Below, one piece after another: positions 41,402 to 49,578 of a stretch of DNA of 64,000 nucleotides (positions within the stretch are counted from its first letter, which is position 1; every line of letters starts with the position of its first letter). Both the position numbers and the translations under genes were made by a program. This stretch comes from CAG-791 sp963650385. GTDB lineage: Bacteria > Bacillota > Clostridia > Lachnospirales > Lachnospiraceae. The stretch is taken from assembly GCA_963650385.1 (NCBI GenBank), contig CAVJLL010000001.1, positions 1 through 64,000 on the forward strand, given 5' to 3'. The notes under the pieces were generated by a model. That model did not search any database, was not told where the DNA came from, and saw nothing but the letters and a program-made list of their open reading frames with translations.

Positions 41402-43069
41402 TCAGCGTCCCATTTCAGCATACAGGACCAGCGCCATACACTGGTCAAAGGAGGACACCTCCTCCATCGAGGGAGCAAACGCACCATTTAAGGGATTGCC
41501 TTCATCAAAGCATCGAAAGCTCTCCATCCGGCTTACTGCCTGCGTCAGAAGAGCATCATCCTCGCACTCGATGGCAATCAGCCCCGCAAGCGCATAAACC
41601 GCAGAGGATTGATATTCATAGCCGGGCACGACATTGCCATGGATATCGTACCGGGCCAGGATGCCGTTTCCGGACATCTGCGTGCGCAGCCATTGCAAAG
41701 AGGCCTCCGGCAGGCGGCCGGCCCTGGCCTGGTGGAGCAGGGTAAACAACGCCTCCGCCATATTCAGAGAGCCAGTGTCATAAAGGCCGGTGTCATAGTC
41801 ATAGTAATTGGCATAAAACGGGAAATCATCTCCCAGATATGCGCCCTCCACGAGGTCCTGCGCCTTTTGAACCTCAGAAACGCAATCCGGCTGAAGACCT
41901 GCAAGAACCTCCAGTGCCTCCCAATCGGCGTAGCACATGGTCAGGCGGTGTGCCTTTGCGCCGTCGGAAAACGTACAGAAATCCACGAGATTTCCGTTTT
42001 CATCCAGATTGCCCGCCGCAAGCGCGCCGGAATGGCGGGAGAGTGCCTCCTCATAGCCGCCGTATTCCTGATTCCATTCATCGAGCGCCCGCAGAACGCG
42101 GAGATCATCCAGAAGAGAATTGACACCGGCGGTTTGCTCCGTGTCGGTGCCGTACCAGCGAAGCAAGCCGTCTGCATCCAGATTCTTCTGAACATAGCCG
42201 TATGCAGCTTCAAACAGGGATGCATCACCGGTCAAAAACGCGTATTCCATCAGAAGTCCCTGGCTCTCCGACAGGACGTCCCATCCGCAGGGAGAGGATG
42301 CGGACTGGGCCTGCGCGTGCATTTTCACGCCGCCGTCCTCCGTCATCAGATGCTGCTGAACAAAGGCAAGCGTCTGGGCGCCGCCTCCCTGCTCCGCATA
42401 ATCCAGCATGGCGTCAAGCTCGCCTGCGGTATCGATCACGCCGGCACGGCAGTACAGAACGCGCCCCGTGTCATCGAGCAAAAAGAGCGTAGGAATGATG
42501 TGCAGCCCCAGCTCCTCATAGACAGCAAGGTCGGAATCCATCACCCAGTCAAACGGAATTTCCTGCTTAGCAATCGTCTGGCGGGCGGCAGCCGGACTCT
42601 CTTTTTCCGGATCCATTTTGTCGATCAAAAGGACAGAAACGCCCCTCGCGGATAGCTCCTCCTGCATGGACAGCAAAAGCTCTGTCTGCGCTTCGCAGTA
42701 GCTGCACCAGCTGCCCCAGTACATCGCCAGCGTGATGCCGGAGCCAAGGTGCTCTTCCAGTGTGGTGGAGCCGCCGTCCGGCAGCGTGAAGGAATGCGCG
42801 GTGAGGACCTGCCCCAGCTGCAGGTGATCCGGATAGTACCACTGCACGTCCGTCAGCGCGGCCTCATCGGAAGACGCAGCATCGCTGTCAGAGAAAGTAC
42901 TGCTGCCTGCAGAAGCATTGCTGCCGGCAGCAGTCTGTACCGACGTGCCGGTTTCTGCCGTTCCGGAAGCACCTTTTTGCAGCAGGAGCACCATACCGAC
43001 TGCCAGGATCACCGACAGCAGCAGGATCAGTACGATGATGTATTTTTGCAGACGTTCCAGTTTGGACAT
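41402..43069 (-). CDS. TlpA/thioredoxin-like domain fused to GH8-like glycoside hydrolase
   Basis: 555 residues from ATG 43069 (a TTG at 43075 is an alternative). Membrane anchor IIVLILLLSVILAVGMVLLL (11-30), Ser/Ala/Thr-rich linker, then a TlpA-type redox domain with WGSWCSYCEAQ (CxxC at 122-125) and cis-Pro GLHIIPTLFLLDD. From about residue 245 an alpha-barrel hydrolase region resembling GH8/BcsZ: VLSESQGLLMEYAFLTGD (Glu268 at the general-acid position of SEGQ), NLDADGLLRWYG, and LLDDLRVLRALDEW (Asp321/322). GH8 endoglucanases accompany cellulose synthases; a thioredoxin fusion is new to me. GH8 assignment is by motif comparison by eye. Confidence 0.65.
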   Translation of the reverse strand: MSKLERLQKYIIVLILLLSVILAVGMVLLLQKGASGTAETGTSVQTAAGSNASAGSSTFSDSDAASSDEAALTDVQWYYPDHLQLGQVLTAHSFTLPDGGSTTLEEHLGSGITLAMYWGSWCSYCEAQTELLLSMQEELSARGVSVLLIDKMDPEKESPAAARQTIAKQEIPFDWVMDSDLAVYEELGLHIIPTLFLLDDTGRVLYCRAGVIDTAGELDAMLDYAEQGGGAQTLAFVQQHLMTEDGGVKMHAQAQSASSPCGWDVLSESQGLLMEYAFLTGDASLFEAAYGYVQKNLDADGLLRWYGTDTEQTAGVNSLLDDLRVLRALDEWNQEYGGYEEALSRHSGALAAGNLDENGNLVDFCTFSDGAKAHRLTMCYADWEALEVLAGLQPDCVSEVQKAQDLVEGAYLGDDFPFYANYYDYDTGLYDTGSLNMAEALFTLLHQARAGRLPEASLQWLRTQMSGNGILARYDIHGNVVPGYEYQSSAVYALAGLIAIECEDDALLTQAVSRMESFRCFDEGNPLNGAFAPSMEEVSSFDQCMALVLYAEMGR

Positions 43070-43157
43070 AGACAACGATACCTTTTCGCTTTGGTTCGCG
43101 TCTGCCGCATGTCAGCGTGAATCCGCTGGCCGCAGGCAGATGCACAGATCTTCGCAA

Positions 43158-45149
43158 TTAGTTATCACAGAAGTATGCAACCGACAGCACAGAGCCGTCC
43201 TCCTCATTGAGCACAAGCGCCAGATCCGGCGATGCGGTCTTTTCGGCAGGAGTATCTTCCGAAGACTTGGCCTCTGCCGCAGGAGCAGCCGCCCGCGATG
43301 CCCCGGCCTCCGCGGATGTCTCCGACGCAGAGACAGTCGATAAATTCGGTGCCTCCGGCGCAGAAGCTGCCGGCGGATTCGAGGCCTCTGCTCCGTCACT
43401 GACGGCCTCCGAAACCGATACGCGCACATGCCCCTCCCGCAGAGCGGCTGCCATATCAAACGAGCCCTCCATTTTCTGCTGCAGCTTTTCCCGGGCACAG
43501 GCCTCCGCATCCTCGATGCGGCGGCAGGCAGCCTGTTCCGCTGCAGCCTGCTCCCTTCTGCGCGTGCGGTCCGCCTGGCCGTGGACGATATCGTCGTCGC
43601 AGAGCTGATAGATGCTGTGCAGCGCACAGGCGCTCAGCAAAACAAACAGATACAAGGCATGGAAATGATAGCGGTTCTGGTTCTCCACCAGAAGGTGCAT
43701 GGCCACGGTGCCGAGGAACATGGTGAGCGGTATGTAGCTCCAGCTGCCCGGCCTTCGGATGAGGAAGGCTGCGCCCAGGGCAGCAAGCGCAACGATGACC
43801 ATATAGTAATAGTTGTTGAAATCCCGCATGCGGTACAGGAAATCCTGCCGCTGCTCGGTCAGTGTACCCTGCTGATCCATGAACAGCAGATTCCAGGTGG
43901 AGCCGTAGTCGTCGTTGGCCCAGAGTACGGAATATTTGTGGAAGAAGAGATTCAGTATGCTCTCAGCAGGCGCCTTTAACCGCTGCAGGGCAAGATCGCG
44001 GCAGGCCGCCTGGGCCTGCTGCGCGCTGCCGGTTTCGTCCAGTGCCTGGTACAGATAGTCCGCATCGTCCTGATTCCATCCGCCGTAGGTCTCCTGATTC
44101 AGTCCTACCAGCAGGTTGTAGCCAAAGGACGTACTGCCGCCGGTGATTTCGCGGTCAATTGTATAGGAGATGCAGCGGCTGGTAATGGAGTTCGTGAACA
44201 GAAAGGCCGCAAGGATCAGGGCCGCACGAATCCAGCCGCGGCTCATGGCGCGGGCGGTAACGGGCAGATCGTTTGCCGGCAGAATGGGGAGCTGTGTCCT
44301 GCAGGGGAACAGATACAGCAGGATGGAAATGAGCAGCAGCATTGCCATGGGACGAACGGCAGCGGTCAGTCCGATGCATACGCCCAGAACAATGTGTAGG
44401 AAAAACAATGCCCCCTGCGGTTTTCCGCTGCTGATATCCGTCTTCACAAGGCGCAGGAACAGCCAGAGGCAGAAATAGAGCATCAACGAGAACACATATT
44501 CTGCAGCCAGAAAATTATTGTACAGAATCTGCGAGGGCCAGAAGGCGGTGACAAAAAGCGCCAGAAGCCCGGATGCATGTCCTGCAAGGAGCACGGCACA
44601 CCGCCAGATGAAAAAGCAGGTGAGCACGGCACATACGATGTTCAAGAGCTGCCCGGTCCAGATCGACGTGCCGAAGGCGCGCAGCGCCAGCGACAGGACA
44701 TAGCTGTATCCGTATACATGCGGGAACATGGAGATGTACTCGCAATAGCCGACGCCGTCCTCCAGCAGCGTGCCGCTGTTGATCAGCTGTGCAATCTCGT
44801 AATAGGTCTTGTAGTCGGAGCTGGGCGTCATCGGGAAGTGCTGTACATAGATCACCCGAATGCAGAAGGACGCAAGGAGAATGGCAGCGGCGCACCCCCA
44901 TTCCAGCATGGACATGACAAGCCAATGCCGTGCAGCCCGCGCGGGGAGCTCCAGGCGCGCGCTCACGCAGGCGATCACAACGGCCGCTAAAAGTGCGCCG
45001 CTGATGGTGAGAATCACCAGCGCCGGGGACAGATACGGATATTCACTCCCGACGCCCAGCGTCGATATGCCGCTCAGCAGCGTGTAGGCGCTGCCGCAAA
45101 GATACAGAAAAATACACAACTCTGCAAACCATGTTTTACGTATCTGCAT
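43158..45149 (-). CDS. GT-C type membrane glycosyltransferase with long Ala/Glu-rich tail
   Basis: 663 residues, about ten membrane segments. The first extracytoplasmic loop has IYVQHFPMTPSSDYKTYYEIAQLI, an acidic motif as in ArnT/PMT-like enzymes, and ISMFPHVYGYSYVLSLALRAFG. The last 160 residues are cytoplasmic, charged (RTRRREQAAAEQAACRRIED) and then low-complexity Ala/Ser/Pro/Glu, ending SVLSVAYFCDN. ATG 45149 follows AAAGGACAACACA; longer frames reach into the family-1 repeat and are rejected. The upstream gene reads 14 nt past this start because of the repeat insertion. Confidence 0.75.
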   Translation of the reverse strand: MQIRKTWFAELCIFLYLCGSAYTLLSGISTLGVGSEYPYLSPALVILTISGALLAAVVIACVSARLELPARAARHWLVMSMLEWGCAAAILLASFCIRVIYVQHFPMTPSSDYKTYYEIAQLINSGTLLEDGVGYCEYISMFPHVYGYSYVLSLALRAFGTSIWTGQLLNIVCAVLTCFFIWRCAVLLAGHASGLLALFVTAFWPSQILYNNFLAAEYVFSLMLYFCLWLFLRLVKTDISSGKPQGALFFLHIVLGVCIGLTAAVRPMAMLLLISILLYLFPCRTQLPILPANDLPVTARAMSRGWIRAALILAAFLFTNSITSRCISYTIDREITGGSTSFGYNLLVGLNQETYGGWNQDDADYLYQALDETGSAQQAQAACRDLALQRLKAPAESILNLFFHKYSVLWANDDYGSTWNLLFMDQQGTLTEQRQDFLYRMRDFNNYYYMVIVALAALGAAFLIRRPGSWSYIPLTMFLGTVAMHLLVENQNRYHFHALYLFVLLSACALHSIYQLCDDDIVHGQADRTRRREQAAAEQAACRRIEDAEACAREKLQQKMEGSFDMAAALREGHVRVSVSEAVSDGAEASNPPAASAPEAPNLSTVSASETSAEAGASRAAAPAAEAKSSEDTPAEKTASPDLALVLNEEDGSVLSVAYFCDN

Positions 45150-48100
45150 TGTGTTGTCCTTTCTCGTGTGATGAAGTCTGTTTCCACAGCTTTCGCTTCC
45201 GTCGAAAGACACGTACTGTACAGACACCCGCCAGCGACGGGTCCTGGCGGAGCTGTCCGTTCCTGGGACGCTCTCGCTCCATCCTCGGACCTAGCGGTGC
45301 TAAGCTCGCATAAGACGCTCGCAAGCACCGAGGCCTCGCAAGGCCCTGGAACCGGACATTCTCCGCCACCCTGTCGCTTGGCGGGCGAAGAGAGAATACA
45401 CGGCCGGGCAGACGGCTGGCCCATACAACCAGGAGCAGGAACACGAAATCATACACCTCCCGGAAGAGGTACAGCTGCTTAACCGGGTCGGAGTGACCGT
45501 TTCCCACCATGGGCAGCGGGTACTGCATTGCTCCGAGCGCGATGAAAACGATCAGGAGTCCCGCATAGAGCCGGCGTCTGCCAGAGCTCCTGCGGCGTAC
45601 AATTGCAGCAAAGGCAGCGATACAGATCGCGCCGAAGAGCAGTACATACACCGCAAAGGATCGGGGGACAAACCAGGGGCGCACCCGGGCCCAAATATTA
45701 AATTTGTTCACGGTGCGGTGCGGCTGCGTGTTGTTTTCGCCGATATAAAGGTTGAAGTTGGGCATGTCCTCCGCAGAGGCCGCGGCGGTATCGTTCAGAA
45801 GCTGCCAGAAGGCCTTCGGATGCCGCAGATACCACAGCAGATAATCCGTGGAGCTCACTTTGCTGTAGAGGAGCTCCTCCGCCTTCTCGGTACGGGGCGG
45901 GCAGTAGTATTCATCCTTGGGAAGGTAGGGGTGCTTACCCTTGTCGGCTGCAAGGCCTGGATCCAGTCCGAGCTCCTGCAAAGCCTCCTCGGGATCATCG
46001 GCATAGAGCAGAATACCGTTCATTAGGCCGCTGTAGAGCGTATCCTGCGAGGAGACGGATTCGTTGTTCGCATAGACGCCGACGGCACTGCTGACAAGGA
46101 ATGCAGCCACAACACCTCCTGCCAGCAGCGAGAGGAGTTTGCCTTTCCGTCCTGCTGCCGTGACAAAGGCCAGAATCACCCACCAGATGAACAGGATGGG
46201 GACCAGCACGGCGTACTGCGCCTTGGCGCATGCAAGATACACACAGGAAAATGCCAGCAGCAAAAGGCCGTGCCTTCGCCCGGCGGCGCCGCCCTGTTTG
46301 CCGGACTGTTCGATGGTGTGCACGCTGGAGGCCAGCACCAGCATCAGCCCGACAAAGGCGATGCCCTCGCCGAAGAGGGAATTGAGCCACCCCATGTTGT
46401 AGCTGCCGCAGAAGAGGAAAATATAGAGCACGGCAGCCAGAAGAGCCGGCTTTTTCCCAAGGTGCCGATGCACAGCCAGGATGAGCTCATGGAAGCAGCA
46501 CGCCAGGACCAGCAGATGGAATGCTGCCAGCACCGCCGTGGAAAAGGGAACATCGGCCAGCTCGTACAGAATCCGCATGCCGGCAGAGATCCAGCTCTGC
46601 GTCAGTTCCATTTTGCCGGGACGGATGCGCGTCCAGTCGTAGGGCTCCAGATAGTCATAGCGCTCAATGACCTTTTCGTACTGCACCGCCGGATTAAAGT
46701 AGTCCTCCGGCGTATAGACAAGCCCCATGGCATCCATCATGCGGCCAAAGTCGCCGTTGTTGTAGGCACCGATGCGCGGCACATAAAGGACAAGCCCCAT
46801 GACCAGAAGACACACCGCAGAGGCCGCAAGCGCAAACCGGCGCGAATCCGCCAGAAGATGGTGCGCTGCGCGCCTGCAGGCAGCAATCCGCGGGGAATCC
46901 GCCGATGCCAAAGGCTCATAGCATTCCGCGCGGAAAACGGGCTCCGGAGCCCGGCGGGCGCTCAGAGCGGAATAAGCAATGCACAGAGCGGCCCTCTGCA
47001 CGCCCATTGCCAGGAACGTGATCAGGATGCACAGCTGAGGATCCAGAAGAGCCTGAAAGAAAATCCGGTTTGCAGCGATGTCGGCCGTTCCGCAGCCAAT
47101 GAGTGCCGCTGCCAGAAGGAGCCAGGAGGAGCCGCTGACCAGCAAAAGCGCGCTGCCGATGCCAAAGCGCCGCCGCAGAAGGCAGACGATGCCAAGGAGA
47201 ACGCAGCACAGCGACACCGCCACAAAGCCGGCCGGCCCGGTGAGGAAAAAGCCGCGCACAAGATCCCAGTAATCAGCGCGGAGAATGGGCTCTGCATCGG
47301 AGGAGACGGTGACGCAGTGCGAGGTATCCACGTGTCCTGCCTGCGGAAGAACCTCACAGAAAAGCCGCTGCAGCAGCACAGGATGACGCAGGTAATAGGA
47401 GAGAATCCCCGGATAGCTGATGTGGTCATAGATCTCATCCGCACGCGCACCATTGGGAGAAATATAATATGCATCCTCACTAAGGTACGCGGATTTGCCG
47501 ATGTCCTGCACAAGCGACGGATCCAGTCCGAACGCAGAGAGCGTTTTCTCCGGCGCATCCGAGACCGTCAGCACACCGTCAAAAAAGCTGTGATAAAGAT
47601 TCGTACGGTTAAAGATCTCCCCATTGCTCTCAGCAAAGCGAACGCCGCACAAAAGGAGAAGACCCGCGGCAAGGACAGCCGCCGCCCGGCAGCGGCGGGA
47701 TCCTTTGGAGGCACGAAGACCGATCACCAATGTGAGGCCCGCCACGGGCAGGAGCAATACGGCAGACAGCTCCGATGCCGTGATGAGCAAAAGGCCGCAC
47801 AGCGCCGCCGGCAGCCATACAAAGACGCCGCCGTGCTCCGGCAGGCGCAGAAGCGCCCATGCACGGAATACCGCAGCTGCAAAGGCCGTCAGTGCCAGCA
47901 GGAACATGGCAGGAGAATAGAGCGAGTTAAAATAGAGAAGATAATTGCCGCACAGAACCGCACACCCCCACAGGCTCCCTGCCAGTACGCCCCATCCTCC
48001 GAAAAGAGCATAAAGCGCCTTCACCAGCACGAACAAGGCGGCCGAGCATAGAACGGCCAGCACCACAGCCAGTGCTGCAGTGGAAAAGGCGTGCCCCGTC

Positions 48101-48414
48101 ATGCTGCAAAGTACGCCGGTAAGCGCCGCCGGATAGACAAGGCTGGAGGTCGGCGTCACCTGGAGCAGGCCGTCCCAGGGGATCTGGCTGACCGTAAACA
48201 GCTCGTTCGGCTGGGTGTAATAGACCTCCTGTGCGTAAAAGGAGCCTCGCTCCAGTCCAAGCTTTGGAAGAATCAGGTCATAAAGGCCGGTATCGAGCAT
48301 CCCGGGGCGCGGCGACTGCAGCAGGAACAGGAGACATGCCAGCAGGAACAGAAGCGCCGCAGCGGCTGCCGCAATATTCTGTTGTGACTGTAAAAAGCCC
48401 TTCCTGTTTTTCAT
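45136..48414 (-). CDS. duplicated GT-C-like membrane protein with repeat-derived C-terminus
   Basis: 1092 residues, about twenty hydrophobic segments in two homologous halves. Shared signature: half 1 FFDGVLTVSDAPEKTLSAFG, LDPSLVQDIGKSAYL, YYLRHPVLL; half 2 LMNGILLYADDPEEALQELG, LDPGLAADKGKHPYL, WYLRHPKAF. The gene at 56217 carries one such module. Probably lipid-linked sugar transferases or polymer-handling proteins; function unknown. The natural end appears to be VWASRLPGRVFSL: from there 83 residues, starting RPPSDRVAEN, are translated from a full-length family-1 element (45215-45390) and its flank. The frame stops 14 nt inside the next gene. Confidence 0.72.
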   Translation of the reverse strand: MKNRKGFLQSQQNIAAAAAALLFLLACLLFLLQSPRPGMLDTGLYDLILPKLGLERGSFYAQEVYYTQPNELFTVSQIPWDGLLQVTPTSSLVYPAALTGVLCSMTGHAFSTAALAVVLAVLCSAALFVLVKALYALFGGWGVLAGSLWGCAVLCGNYLLYFNSLYSPAMFLLALTAFAAAVFRAWALLRLPEHGGVFVWLPAALCGLLLITASELSAVLLLPVAGLTLVIGLRASKGSRRCRAAAVLAAGLLLLCGVRFAESNGEIFNRTNLYHSFFDGVLTVSDAPEKTLSAFGLDPSLVQDIGKSAYLSEDAYYISPNGARADEIYDHISYPGILSYYLRHPVLLQRLFCEVLPQAGHVDTSHCVTVSSDAEPILRADYWDLVRGFFLTGPAGFVAVSLCCVLLGIVCLLRRRFGIGSALLLVSGSSWLLLAAALIGCGTADIAANRIFFQALLDPQLCILITFLAMGVQRAALCIAYSALSARRAPEPVFRAECYEPLASADSPRIAACRRAAHHLLADSRRFALAASAVCLLVMGLVLYVPRIGAYNNGDFGRMMDAMGLVYTPEDYFNPAVQYEKVIERYDYLEPYDWTRIRPGKMELTQSWISAGMRILYELADVPFSTAVLAAFHLLVLACCFHELILAVHRHLGKKPALLAAVLYIFLFCGSYNMGWLNSLFGEGIAFVGLMLVLASSVHTIEQSGKQGGAAGRRHGLLLLAFSCVYLACAKAQYAVLVPILFIWWVILAFVTAAGRKGKLLSLLAGGVVAAFLVSSAVGVYANNESVSSQDTLYSGLMNGILLYADDPEEALQELGLDPGLAADKGKHPYLPKDEYYCPPRTEKAEELLYSKVSSTDYLLWYLRHPKAFWQLLNDTAAASAEDMPNFNLYIGENNTQPHRTVNKFNIWARVRPWFVPRSFAVYVLLFGAICIAAFAAIVRRRSSGRRRLYAGLLIVFIALGAMQYPLPMVGNGHSDPVKQLYLFREVYDFVFLLLVVWASRLPGRVFSLRPPSDRVAENVRFQGLARPRCLRASYASLAPLGPRMERERPRNGQLRQDPSLAGVCTVRVFRRKRKLWKQTSSHEKGQHNADT
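45215..45390. repeat. family-1 palindromic element, full copy inside a coding frame
   Basis: ACTGTACAGACACCCGCCAG to GTCGCTTGGCGGGCGAAG, same orientation as 1979-2160. The element is open in the frame of the upstream minus-strand gene and encodes DRVAENVRFQGLARPRCLRA and following residues; this frame is open in all three full copies. Confidence 0.92.
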
Positions 48415-48420
48415 ACGTTC

Positions 48421-49578
48421 TCAGCCTGTTATCAGCTCTTTCTCCAGTATATCTGCAATCCGGCGGCTGGCGGTGCCGTCGCCGTAGGGATTCGATGCCG
48501 TGCTCATGCGGCGGTATTCTTCCGGATCCTCCAGAAGGCGCCGAAATTCCTGATATACGTTTTCCTCCGAAGTTCCCACGAGCTTTAAGGTCCCGGCGGC
48601 AACGCCCTCCGGACGTTCCGTGGTATCCCGCAGCACCAGTACCGGCTTGCCAAGTGCCGGTGCCTCCTCCTGAATGCCGCCGCTGTCCGTCAATATCAGG
48701 TCTGCAGCGGCCATAAAGTTGTGAAAATCCAGCACGTCCAGCGGTTCGATCAGCCGCAGACGGCTTTCGCCGCCGAAGACTTCCTCTGCAGCCTGCCGCA
48801 CCAGAGGATTCTTGTGAACAGGGTAGAGCACCCGCACCTTTGGGTGCTCGTCCAAAACGCGGCGGATGCCCCGGAAGATGTCCCGCATGGGCTTTCCGAG
48901 ATTCTCGCGGCGGTGCGCCGTCAGCAGCACAAAGCGTGCGCCGCCCTCCTTCGCCCATGTAAGGTCCGGATGCGTGTAGTCCGCCCGCACCGTTTGCTGA
49001 AGGGCATCGATGGAGGTATTGCCGGTCACAAAGACAGCGCCGTCCTCCTTATGCTCCTCCAGAAGATTCCGGCGGGCAGCCTCGGTGGGGGCAAAATACC
49101 AGCGCGAAAAGGCATCCACTGCCTGGCGGTTGAATTCCTCCGGGAAGGGAGAGCGGATGTTGTAGGTCCGAAGGCCGGCCTCCACATGCCCGACGGGAAT
49201 CTGCAGATAAAAGGCAGCCAGCCCCGCAGCAAAGGCAGTGGAGGTATCCCCGTGCACCAGCACGGCGTCTGGCTTTTCTTTCTCGAGAACGTCCCGAATG
49301 CCGCTCAAAATGCGCGTTGTGATGTCAAAAAGCGTCTGCCCAGGCTGCATGACGGCAAGATCGTAATCCGGGACAATGCCAAAGCATTCCAGTACCTGAT
49401 CGAGCATCTCGCGGTGCTGGCCGCTCACGCAGACAATGGGCGCAAATTCCGCCCGGCTCTTCAACTCCCGCACCAGGGGACACATCTTGATGGCCTCCGG
49501 CCGTGTGCCGAATACCAGCATGATCTTTTTCGGTGTTTTCAAAGGATTTTCCTCCCTTTTGCTCTGAATTGTTATCAT
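48421..49578 (-). CDS. wecB: UDP-N-acetylglucosamine 2-epimerase (non-hydrolysing)
   Basis: 385 residues from ATG 49578; interconverts UDP-GlcNAc and UDP-ManNAc. KIMLVFGTRPEAIKMCPLV, VHGDTSTAFAAGLAAFYLQIPVGHVEAGLRT, HRREN and LTDSGGIQEEAPALGKPVLVLRDTTERPEGV are all present. ATG overlaps the BcsB-like stop (ATGA), but a TTG at 49542 with GGGAGGAAAATCC in front would give the canonical start LKTPKKIMLVFGTRPE and may be the real one. Its presence suggests that the exopolysaccharide or its modification includes a ManNAc-type sugar. Confidence 0.93.
   Translation of the reverse strand: MITIQSKREENPLKTPKKIMLVFGTRPEAIKMCPLVRELKSRAEFAPIVCVSGQHREMLDQVLECFGIVPDYDLAVMQPGQTLFDITTRILSGIRDVLEKEKPDAVLVHGDTSTAFAAGLAAFYLQIPVGHVEAGLRTYNIRSPFPEEFNRQAVDAFSRWYFAPTEAARRNLLEEHKEDGAVFVTGNTSIDALQQTVRADYTHPDLTWAKEGGARFVLLTAHRRENLGKPMRDIFRGIRRVLDEHPKVRVLYPVHKNPLVRQAAEEVFGGESRLRLIEPLDVLDFHNFMAAADLILTDSGGIQEEAPALGKPVLVLRDTTERPEGVAAGTLKLVGTSEENVYQEFRRLLEDPEEYRRMSTASNPYGDGTASRRIADILEKELITG

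Noticed and set aside
46270..48051. Long plus-strand frame opposite the duplicated GT-C-like gene
   Set aside because: No start signal, no motif, very charged composition typical of antisense to membrane-protein codons.
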